Assembly: GCA_964489215.1 (NCBI GenBank)
Contig: CAZAYB010000027.1
Location: 1-20,922 of the forward strand
Direction: 5' to 3'
Source of the DNA: CAZAYB01 sp964489215
Lineage (GTDB): Bacteria > Planctomycetota > Phycisphaerae > Sedimentisphaerales > Anaerohalosphaeraceae
Length of the DNA stretch: 20,922 nucleotides
In this document: positions 7,343-13,965 of the stretch, piece after piece
How positions within the stretch are numbered: the first letter of the stretch is position 1
Layout: each line of letters opens with the position of its first letter
Program-made: the position numbers and the translations under genes
The notes under the pieces: model-generated
The model's input: only the letters and a program-made list of their open reading frames with translations
Database searches by the model: none
What the model was told of the DNA's origin: nothing

Positions 7343-8863
7343 ATGTGCGAAAGAATCCATAAAGTCTTATTATTATTTATTCTGGTAAGTATAATTTCCG
7401 CCTCCGCAGGAATCTGCAGTATCCAGGATTCTGTGGTCTATAATTTTACCGAAAAAGATCAAGACGCTGAAATAATGACCGATCTTCAGAAACGAATGCA
7501 GCAGGTTATCAGCGTGGAATTTCGAGAGACTCCGATAGAGGATGTTTTAAGGGCTCTTGCTAAACAGGCGGATATAGATGTAGTAAAAAGCCCGGAAGTA
7601 ACCGGAACGGTCACGGCTACTTTAACTGATGTACCGCTTTCAGAGGCTCTGGAAAACATACTTTCGGTACATGGATACGGGTTCGTCGCAACTAAAAATA
7701 TGGTAAGGGTGCTTCCTAAAGAACAGATAATAGCTGTTCGCGAAAAGATACTTAACCGGGTTTACAGGATTACTTACGCGGATGTATCTGAAGTTGAAGA
7801 AGCTCTGGAAAAATTCATATCCAGTGAAGGCAGCATAAGCTCAAATCCAGGTACGAGTAATATTATCGTTACAGATTATGAAAGCAAGATTGGGGCAATC
7901 GATCTGTTCATCGAGGAGATAGACAGGATAACTCCGCAGGTACTTGTTGAAGTAAGAATATACGATGTGACGAGCAAGGATAGATTTGATTTCGGGATTA
8001 ACTGGTCCGTAGGAACCAACAGTGTTCTCGGTGCAACACTTGGCACAGGCTCCGGCGGAACGATAGGCGGACAGACAGGCAAGGTAACGCCTTTTATACG
8101 AAGTAACCGAGACTCTGCGACAAATAAGGCCAGCAGCAGTTCTAACGCTATAAGATATGGAATACTTACACCGGATATAAATTTTGACATAGAGCTTATC
8201 GCAGAAGAAGAAGACCTTACAGCAACTTTGCTCGCCAACCCGAGGATACTGGTCCTGGACAACCAGGAAGCAATTTTCAAAAGTGTATCCGAGATACCAT
8301 ATCAGGAGCTTTCAGAAACCAGTCAGGGCGGAACTATCGGCACAACAGAATTTCGTGAAGTCGGGGTTGAGCTTAAGGTAATACCGCATGTTGCAAGAGA
8401 TGATATGATAAGGCTTCATGTAATGCCTGAGTTCAGTGTCGCAACCGGAGCTGTCTCTGTAGGCGGATTCAGTTTGCCCAGCGGGAACCAGCAGCCTGTC
8501 GTCGATAAGCGAAACGCTGATACGAAACTTTTGATTGAAAACGGACAGACTATGGTTCTTGCAGGCCTTAGAAGAAAAGAAGTACAGACCCAGAACAATA
8601 AAATCCCTCTGCTGGGTGATTTACCTTTGGTTGGCGGCTTGTTTGGTTTTCAGGGTGAAGAAGCGGTCAACAGCGAAATAATAGTTTTCATTACTCCGCA
8701 TGTGATTATCGACCCTCAGCTGTCAGCGTTTGAAAAATACCGTTATGAGCAGACGAAAATTGTTCCTCCGAAAATGAAGGATCCTCAAACCGATGGCAGT
8801 CAAAAGGATATTGACGCTTACGAGATAGAAACCAAAACTTTACCGAAAAAAGAATACAAATAG
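7343..8863 (+). CDS. gspD: Secretin (GspD/PilQ family)
   Basis: The outer-membrane channel of the machine, about 506 aa from the ATG at 7343, which follows AAAGGA by 8 nt. An upstream in-frame TTG at 7256 lies inside the previous gene and would add a non-signal extension. Layout: a signal peptide (about 1-25, hydrophobic VLLLFILVSIISASAG), an STN/N0 domain (about 55-125, VEFRETPIEDVLRALAKQ), one N1-type domain (about 130-205, ending with IDLFIEEIDRITPQVLVEVR), and the secretin barrel domain (about 210-460) with the signature LIENGQTMVLAGLRRKE and KIPLLGDLPLVGGLFGF. It has fewer N domains than most GspD and no AMIN domains as in PilQ. The lipobox is not canonical. It is the last gene of the operon and is followed by a terminator. 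Confidence 0.92.
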   Translation: MCERIHKVLLLFILVSIISASAGICSIQDSVVYNFTEKDQDAEIMTDLQKRMQQVISVEFRETPIEDVLRALAKQADIDVVKSPEVTGTVTATLTDVPLSEALENILSVHGYGFVATKNMVRVLPKEQIIAVREKILNRVYRITYADVSEVEEALEKFISSEGSISSNPGTSNIIVTDYESKIGAIDLFIEEIDRITPQVLVEVRIYDVTSKDRFDFGINWSVGTNSVLGATLGTGSGGTIGGQTGKVTPFIRSNRDSATNKASSSSNAIRYGILTPDINFDIELIAEEEDLTATLLANPRILVLDNQEAIFKSVSEIPYQELSETSQGGTIGTTEFREVGVELKVIPHVARDDMIRLHVMPEFSVATGAVSVGGFSLPSGNQQPVVDKRNADTKLLIENGQTMVLAGLRRKEVQTQNNKIPLLGDLPLVGGLFGFQGEEAVNSEIIVFITPHVIIDPQLSAFEKYRYEQTKIVPPKMKDPQTDGSQKDIDAYEIETKTLPKKEYK

Positions 8864-8890
8864 ACCAGGCAGGTAAAGTCAGAAATTACA

Positions 8891-8924
8891 AACGGTCTGA
8901 GTATTTGTTCCAGGCCGTTTTTTT
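8891..8924 (+). terminator. Terminator of the pilus/secretion operon
   Basis: AACGGTCTG (8891-8899) pairs over 9 bp, with one G-U, with CAGGCCGTT (8911-8919). The loop is 11 nt and a seven-T run ends the hairpin (8918-8924). It lies 27 nt after the secretin stop. The next gene is convergent. Confidence 0.88.
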
Positions 8925-8962
8925 GCGCATCCGTAAAATGGCATTTCAGTTAATCTTACTGA

Positions 8963-10504
8963 TTATAAATCCCATTTCCAATCACGCACTTCCGGCATAT
9001 CCTGTCCGTATTTGGCTATGTATTGTTTATGTTCGATCAGCTTGTCCCGCATGGCTTGTCTGGTATAAGCGGCAACATTTTCAAGCCCCGGCACCCTGTC
9101 CATAACATCCGACACGAGATGGAAACGGTCGAGATGGTTTCGTACCACCATATCAAAAGGCGTGGTAGTTGTTCCTTCTTCCTTATAACCTCTAACGTGC
9201 AGGTTGTCGTGATTGGTCCGTCTATAGGTAAGTCGATGTATCAGCCATGGATATCCATGATAAGCAAAAATTATAGGCTTATCTGTAGTAAACAATCCGT
9301 CAAATTCCTTATCGTTCAATCCATGAGGGTGCTCTTCCTTTGGCTGAAGTGTCATAAGGTCAACCACATTTACAACTCTTATCTTTAAATCAGGCAGATG
9401 TTTGCGAAGTATAGAAACACTTGCAAGAGTTTCCAGAGTGGGAGTATCTCCGGCACAAGCCATTACCACATCAGGCTCATAGCCTTTATCGTTTCCTGCC
9501 CATTCCCATATACCAATACCCGCAGTGCAATGCTTCACTGCAGCGTCCATACTTAGATACTGAAGAGAAGGCTGCTTTCCTGCAACGATAACATTTATAT
9601 AATCTTTGCTCCGAAGACAATGATCTGTAACCGAAAGAAGCGTATTTGCGTCCGGCGGAAGATATACGCGAACAACATCTGCTTTTTTATTAATCACATG
9701 ATCAATGAAACCGGGATCCTGGTGGCTGAAACCGTTATGGTCCTGACGCCAGACATGAGAAGTCAGAAGATAATTCAAAGAAGAAACAGGGCTCCTCCAG
9801 GGAATTTCTTTTCTCGTAACTTTTAGCCACTTTGCATGCTGGTTGAACATCGAATCGACAATATGAATGAAAGCTTCATAGCAATTGAACAGACCGTGTC
9901 TTCCTGTTAAAAGATAACCCTCAAGCCAACCCTGACATGTATGTTCAGATAATATTTCCATTACTCTACCCTGTTGAGAAAGATTTTCATCTTCCTGTTT
10001 TGTCTGGGCCATCCATGTCTTATCCGTTACTTCAAATAAGGCGCTTAACCTGTTGGACTTTGTCTCGTCAGGGCCAAAAACTCGAAAGTTACTATTATTT
10101 TTTTTCATAACATCTCTCAAAAATTCTCCCATGGAACTGGTAGCTTCTGCAAATGTATCAGCAGGTTCTGATACATCAACTGCATAGTTACGAAAATCAG
10201 GCAGATTTAATTCTTTTCGCAAGATTCCCCCGTTAGCATGAGGGTTTGCTCCCATACGTCTTTCGCCAGAAGGGGCCAGAGAACGAATCTGAGGCTTTAA
10301 GGTACCGTTATTATCAAAAAGTTTCTCCGGGTTATAGCTTTTCATCCATTCCTCAAGTTTTTTTACATTACCCGGATTATCTTTCATATTTGAAAGCGGA
10401 ACCTGATGGGAACGCCAGAAGTCTTCGGTTTTTTTACCATCAACTTCTTTTGGTCCTGTCCAGCCCTTTGGTGTTCTCATAATCAACATAGGCCATTTCG
10501 GCAA
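8963..10504 (-). CDS. C-terminal part of phosphoketolase, after the TGA
   Basis: The remaining 513 residues, counted from an in-frame TTG at 10504, are in the same frame as the first segment. They begin with PKWPMLIMRTPKGWTGPKEV, a hallmark of the family, and include HVWRQDHNGFSHQDPGF and IIFAYHGYPWLIH, which complete the active site and the dimer interface. Translation restart at TTG is not convincing: the nearest purine-rich run (AAGGAAAGAG) ends 12 nt before it. Fifteen family-conserved codons lie between the TGA and this TTG, so the true coding unit is better seen as the whole frame. Confidence 0.6.
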   Translation of the reverse strand: MPKWPMLIMRTPKGWTGPKEVDGKKTEDFWRSHQVPLSNMKDNPGNVKKLEEWMKSYNPEKLFDNNGTLKPQIRSLAPSGERRMGANPHANGGILRKELNLPDFRNYAVDVSEPADTFAEATSSMGEFLRDVMKKNNSNFRVFGPDETKSNRLSALFEVTDKTWMAQTKQEDENLSQQGRVMEILSEHTCQGWLEGYLLTGRHGLFNCYEAFIHIVDSMFNQHAKWLKVTRKEIPWRSPVSSLNYLLTSHVWRQDHNGFSHQDPGFIDHVINKKADVVRVYLPPDANTLLSVTDHCLRSKDYINVIVAGKQPSLQYLSMDAAVKHCTAGIGIWEWAGNDKGYEPDVVMACAGDTPTLETLASVSILRKHLPDLKIRVVNVVDLMTLQPKEEHPHGLNDKEFDGLFTTDKPIIFAYHGYPWLIHRLTYRRTNHDNLHVRGYKEEGTTTTPFDMVVRNHLDRFHLVSDVMDRVPGLENVAAYTRQAMRDKLIEHKQYIAKYGQDMPEVRDWKWDL

Positions 10505-10549
10505 TGAAATCGCCGACTCTTTCCTTGCCTGATGCTGTATCTGAGCTAT

Positions 10550-11356
10550 TCATGAATATACCTTCTCCAGCGTCTGGGCCATTTTCTGATGCATCAACAG
10601 AGGGTCAGAACCTTCAACAGTATAAACTTCATAACCGTAACCTTCAAAAAGGCTGTTCAAATCCTCTGCTGATATTCTCGCCAGTATTGTGGGGTTATTA
10701 ATCTTATAGCCGTTAAGATGTAATACAGGAAGGACCGCCCCGTCAGTAACTGGATTTAGAAATTTGTTGCTGTGCCACGATGCTGCCAACGGCCCCGTTT
10801 CCGCCTCACCATCACCAATTACGCAAGCTGCGATAAGATCAGGATTGTCAAAAACCGCTCCGTATGCGTGCGAAAGTGCGTAACCAAGCTCACCTCCTTC
10901 ATGAATTGAGCCAGGCGTTTCCGGAGCAGCATGACTTGGAACTCCACCGGGAAAGGAAAACTGTCTGAAAAGCTTTTTCATACCAGCTTTATCCTGTGTA
11001 ATATTTGGGTATAAATCAGTATAACTGCCTTCCAGATATGTATTGGCAACCATAGCTGGCCCGCCATGTCCCGGTCCGCAAATGTATATCATATTCAGGT
11101 CATGCTTGTTTATAATCCGATTAAGATGTGCATAAATAAAATTCAAACCCGGTGTGGTTCCCCAGTGTCCCAGTAACCTGGGTTTAATATGTTCAGCTTC
11201 AAGAGAACTGGACAACAGAGGGTTATCCATAAGATAAATCTGACCAACGGAAAGATAATTTGCTGCCCGCCAATATAAATCTACCTGTTCGATTTGTTCT
11301 TCGGTAAGCTGATCCTGCATTGGTTCTTTAACGTTTTGTGATGTTGTTACAGCCAC
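10550..11356 (-). CDS. N-terminal part of phosphoketolase, up to the TGA
   Basis: The 268-residue first segment carries the N-terminal thiamine-diphosphate domain: His64 in LGHWGTTPGLNF, the GPGHGGPA loop (94-101), SHAAPETPGS (141-150), the cofactor-binding motif GDGEAETGPLA (181-191) and LNGYKINNPT. It would be translated from the GTG at 11356 and end at TGA. On its own it lacks the second half of the active site, so it should be inactive unless it pairs with the downstream part or readthrough occurs. Confidence 0.7.
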   Translation of the reverse strand: MAVTTSQNVKEPMQDQLTEEQIEQVDLYWRAANYLSVGQIYLMDNPLLSSSLEAEHIKPRLLGHWGTTPGLNFIYAHLNRIINKHDLNMIYICGPGHGGPAMVANTYLEGSYTDLYPNITQDKAGMKKLFRQFSFPGGVPSHAAPETPGSIHEGGELGYALSHAYGAVFDNPDLIAACVIGDGEAETGPLAASWHSNKFLNPVTDGAVLPVLHLNGYKINNPTILARISAEDLNSLFEGYGYEVYTVEGSDPLLMHQKMAQTLEKVYS

Positions 11357-11382
11357 TTTATCCCCTTTCTTTTTTACCTTAA

Positions 11383-11410
11383 AAGATATATTTTAATTTT
11401 AAAGGCTCAA
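11383..11410 (-). promoter_or_regulatory. Possible promoter of the phosphoketolase gene
   Basis: On the minus strand TTGAGC (11410-11405) and TATCTT (11388-11383) are separated by 16 nt, starting about 27 nt upstream of the GTG start. Both boxes deviate from consensus, so this is tentative. Confidence 0.35.
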
Positions 11411-11423
11411 TAAAGTATCCTCA

Positions 11424-11440
11424 TTAAGGAATTTCCTTAA
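11424..11440. promoter_or_regulatory. 17-bp perfect palindrome upstream of phosphoketolase
   Basis: TTAAGGAA, one central T, then TTCCTTAA form an 8-1-8 inverted repeat. It lies about 14 bp upstream of the possible -35 box and 68 bp before the start codon. Size and symmetry fit a dimeric repressor or activator site; the regulator is unknown. Confidence 0.55.
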
Positions 11441-11452
11441 AATAACGCTCCC

Positions 11453-11482
11453 ATGCAAATAGTGTTAAGGTAATATTTGCAT
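11453..11482. repeat. 9-bp inverted repeat after comM
   Basis: ATGCAAATA (11453-11461) and TATTTGCAT (11474-11482) are exact reverse complements with a 12-nt spacer. It starts 8 nt downstream of the comM stop codon. Neither strand has a T-run after it, so it is either a weak mRNA hairpin between comM and the phosphoketolase gene or a second operator. Confidence 0.45.
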
Positions 11483-11489
11483 TACTTAC

Positions 11490-13019
11490 TTAAAGCTCTC
11501 TGTCGAGTTTTCTGTACTGAATGGCTTCTGCGAGGTGGTGCGGCAAAATTTGTTCGCTGTTTTCGATGTCGGCAATTGTTCTTGCAACCTTTAAGACCTT
11601 ATCGTGAGCCCTTGCGCTTAGGCCAAGTTCATGCATTGCGCTTTTGAGCAATTGGCTGCCTTCATCGGTCAGCTTACAGAATTTACGTATCTGTTTTGAC
11701 GTCATATTACTGTTGTTGATCGTACCTGAATCTGCAAAACGTATTGACTGTGCACTGCGTGCGTTAAGTACCACATCTCTCATTTGGCGGGAGGAGGTTC
11801 CGTTGGATTTTGAGGCGAGCTTTTCAAAAGGAACCGGTGAAACCTCGACATGAATATCGATACGGTCAACAATAGGACCTGAAATCCTGCTCATGTAACG
11901 GTCTATCTGTGCCTGGCTGCATCGACAGCGTGCATCATCTCTGTATTTTCTGCCGCAGGGACATGGGTTCATCGCAGCTACAAGCATAAACGAAGCGGGA
12001 AAGGTTATTGTACCCTTAGCACGAGAGATGGTTACGCTGCCGCTTTCGAGAGGCTGACGAATCATTTCCAGAACATTGCGGGGAAACTCTGCAAATTCAT
12101 CAAGGAAAAGAATACCGCAGTGAGCAAGACTAAGTTCGCCAGGCCTGGGATTTGAGCCGCCTCCTACTAAAGCCGGGCCGCTTGCGGTATGATGAGGTGT
12201 TCGGACAGGTCTTGAAGTTATTAAAGGTGATTTTGGTGACAGCTTACCAATTGAAGAATATATACGGGTAGTTTCCAGTGCCTCTGCAAGCGTCAGGGGG
12301 GGCAAAATAGTAGCGAGCCTTTGTGAAAGCATTGTTTTGCCGGTACCCGGGGGCCCTATCATCATAACATTATGCGAACCAGCTGCCGCAATTGTAAGGG
12401 CTCTTTTTACCATCTCCTGTCCGCGGACATCAGAAAAATCAAGCTCATGTTTTGCGTTATCCTCAAAAATCGAATTAATATCTACATACGCTGGTTCAAG
12501 CTCCAGCGACCTTTCCAGCAGCGCGACAGCCTGTGACACAGAACCAACCGGAAACACCTCAAGATTATTAACCACAGCTGCTTCCTGGGCGTTTTCCATC
12601 GGTACTATCATCTTTGTAAAACCAGCGTTATAAGCAGACATCGCCATACTCAAAATACCATTAACCGGCCGAACCCTGCCGTCCAGTGCCAGTTCTCCGA
12701 CAATCACATAATCCCTTATATCAGGACTGGTAAACTCACCATTGCTAAACAGCATGCCCAGTGCTATGGGAAGATCAAAGGCAGGACCGACCTTCTTTAT
12801 ATCAGCTGGTGCAAGATTTATAAGCGAATGAGTATCCGGGTAGCTGTAGCCTGAATTTGTAACGGCACTTTTAACCCGTTCTATGCTTTCCTTAACCGCA
12901 GCATCGGGCAGCCCGACAATCAGGGATTTCTCAAAACCACCCCTTAATACATCTACTTCTACCTCGCAGATATAACCCTGAATACCTTCTATAGTAACAC
13001 TGTAAAGCCTTGAGAGCAT
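11490..13019 (-). CDS. comM: ComM/YifB-type AAA+ protein (Mg-chelatase-like)
   Basis: A 509-aa member of the YifB/ComM family. ComM is a hexameric helicase that promotes branch migration during integration of transforming DNA; many non-competent bacteria also carry it. Layout: an N-terminal Lon-like/ChlI-type domain (about 1-175, with GLPDAAVKESIERVKSA and NLAPADIKKVGPAFDLPIAL), an AAA+ core with Walker A GPPGTGKT (222-229) and Walker B ILFLDE (303-308), a Cys cluster NPCPCG plus CRC (353, 355, 365, 367), and the C-terminal Mg_chelatase_C domain with LSARAHDKVLKVARTIAD. The length matches the family. GGAGG lies 7 nt before the ATG. The gene faces away from marR and is followed on the same strand by the phosphoketolase gene. 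Confidence 0.93.
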   Translation of the reverse strand: MLSRLYSVTIEGIQGYICEVEVDVLRGGFEKSLIVGLPDAAVKESIERVKSAVTNSGYSYPDTHSLINLAPADIKKVGPAFDLPIALGMLFSNGEFTSPDIRDYVIVGELALDGRVRPVNGILSMAMSAYNAGFTKMIVPMENAQEAAVVNNLEVFPVGSVSQAVALLERSLELEPAYVDINSIFEDNAKHELDFSDVRGQEMVKRALTIAAAGSHNVMMIGPPGTGKTMLSQRLATILPPLTLAEALETTRIYSSIGKLSPKSPLITSRPVRTPHHTASGPALVGGGSNPRPGELSLAHCGILFLDEFAEFPRNVLEMIRQPLESGSVTISRAKGTITFPASFMLVAAMNPCPCGRKYRDDARCRCSQAQIDRYMSRISGPIVDRIDIHVEVSPVPFEKLASKSNGTSSRQMRDVVLNARSAQSIRFADSGTINNSNMTSKQIRKFCKLTDEGSQLLKSAMHELGLSARAHDKVLKVARTIADIENSEQILPHHLAEAIQYRKLDREL

Positions 13020-13325
13020 TTGGAACCTCCATTAATTACCAGGTTAGAATTATAAAGACGATTATATAAGTCGGCAAGTTTGTTTTTCCAAATTATTACA
13101 ACAAATATACCAAAACCGAAAATATACCTCATAAACATATTTAGGCAAAAGACTTAAGTGCCGCCCACATTATCAGAACAAGATTTGTGATTATATCTGA
13201 AAAAAACCAGATAAGCCCCTGTTTTTGATTTACTTACGAATATTTTATATTATAATCAATTAGGTAAAGATATATTTAATATAATAGAATATTTTAGTTT
13301 CTGAAGTATTTTTTTTATAATTTGT
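13020..13325. other. AT-rich divergent intergenic region between comM and marR
   Basis: No gene is supported in this part of the 375-nt gap. It holds a TATAAT on the minus strand (13066-13061), about 42 nt upstream of comM, without a good -35 box. It also has an inverted repeat TATCTG/CAGATA (13194-13213) with an A-rich loop, and a second weak plus-strand promoter-like pair (TTGATT about 13228, TATATT 17 nt later). The base composition suggests bent or easily melted promoter DNA. Confidence 0.4.
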
Positions 13326-13354
13326 TTGACATATAAAGATTTTTGTCGTAATAT
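13326..13354 (+). promoter_or_regulatory. Strong sigma70-type promoter of marR
   Basis: A perfect TTGACA (13326-13331) and TAATAT (13349-13354) are separated by 17 nt, placing the transcript start near 13361, about 34 nt before the ATG. This is the best promoter match in the window. Confidence 0.75.
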
Positions 13355-13363
13355 ATATTAGAA

Positions 13364-13384
13364 GCAGGCAAAGCCCTGCGGAGG
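13364..13384 (+). promoter_or_regulatory. Leader hairpin and ribosome binding site of marR
   Basis: GCAGG (13364-13368) pairs with CCTGC (13375-13379) directly before the ribosome binding site GGAGG (13380-13384). The element would form the very 5' end of the mRNA. As DNA it is also an imperfect palindrome just downstream of the -10 box, where an autorepressor could bind. Confidence 0.4.
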
Positions 13385-13394
13385 TTTTTGAAAA

Positions 13395-13856
13395 ATGCAT
13401 AGTGACCTGGAAATGTCGGTAAGGGAACTTAGCCTTAGAATGAGACTATTACGAGCCGTACAGGAGGCACAATCAGACGATGACGATCTTAATGAAAGAG
13501 AGTCGCTCATGCTTGAACTGCTCAACTCAAGGGGCAAAATGACAATTTCTGAAATTGCCTCGGCTTATCCCGATCTAAGTGACAGCACAATCTCGACGAA
13601 CATCACCAGAATGTGGCGGGATAAAGGCCTTGTTTCCAAAAGTATCGACCCGCAAAACCAGAGAGTAACTTATGTTGAGCTGACCGATAAAGGTGAAAGT
13701 GTTTTGCAAAGATACCTTCAACAGCGAGCTGACAGGATGAAAATGTTCTTTAACGCAATTGCTGTTACCGACCAGGAAAAAAAGATACTAATTGATGTTT
13801 TTGACCGGGCAACAGATTATATTGACAAGCATTTTATGGCCCGCAAAAACAAATAG
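13395..13856 (+). CDS. MarR-family transcriptional regulator
   Basis: A 153-aa winged-helix regulator of the MarR type. The N-terminal helix (1-25) would take part in the dimer. The winged helix-turn-helix covers about 35-100 (LELLNSRGKMTISEIASAYP, recognition helix DSTISTNITRMW, then GLVSK). The wing contains DPQNQRVTYVELTDKG, close to the family pattern D-x-R-x..LTxxG. The C-terminal helices close the dimer. It is preceded by GGAGG, 10 nt before the ATG. It probably represses itself and perhaps the downstream exported protein gene, which starts 109 nt later with no terminator in between. The ligand is unknown. Confidence 0.88.
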   Translation: MHSDLEMSVRELSLRMRLLRAVQEAQSDDDDLNERESLMLELLNSRGKMTISEIASAYPDLSDSTISTNITRMWRDKGLVSKSIDPQNQRVTYVELTDKGESVLQRYLQQRADRMKMFFNAIAVTDQEKKILIDVFDRATDYIDKHFMARKNK

Positions 13857-13965
13857 AACTGAACGGGATCTCGTTAACGTATAAGTTACATATAAAACGT
13901 CCAATACGCCCAAAAAGCCGAAAAAAGTAAAACTGCTATTAGTTGTCGGCAGAAAGGAGCACAAA

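Larger units (their letters stand above)
8963..11356 (-). pseudogene. xfp: Phosphoketolase gene with one in-frame TGA (codon 269)
   Basis: Full-length XFP-family phosphoketolase, a thiamine-diphosphate enzyme that splits xylulose-5-phosphate and/or fructose-6-phosphate with inorganic phosphate to give acetyl phosphate plus glyceraldehyde-3-phosphate or erythrose-4-phosphate. The reading frame from the GTG at 11356 to the TAA at 8963 is about 797 codons, the normal family length, and is broken only by a TGA at 10550-10552. Residues on both sides continue the family alignment without a gap: TLEKVYS, stop, then IAQIQHQAR. All recognisable catalytic motifs are retained. The start has AAAGGGG 5 nt upstream. 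A recent nonsense mutation, a sequencing error, readthrough, or two separately made halves are all possible. TGA is used as a normal stop by at least two other genes here, so reassignment of TGA is unlikely. Confidence 0.85.

Noticed and set aside
10500..10552. Selenocysteine codon at the phosphoketolase TGA
   Set aside because: No Cys is expected at this non-catalytic helix position, and no convincing hairpin follows within about 40 nt.
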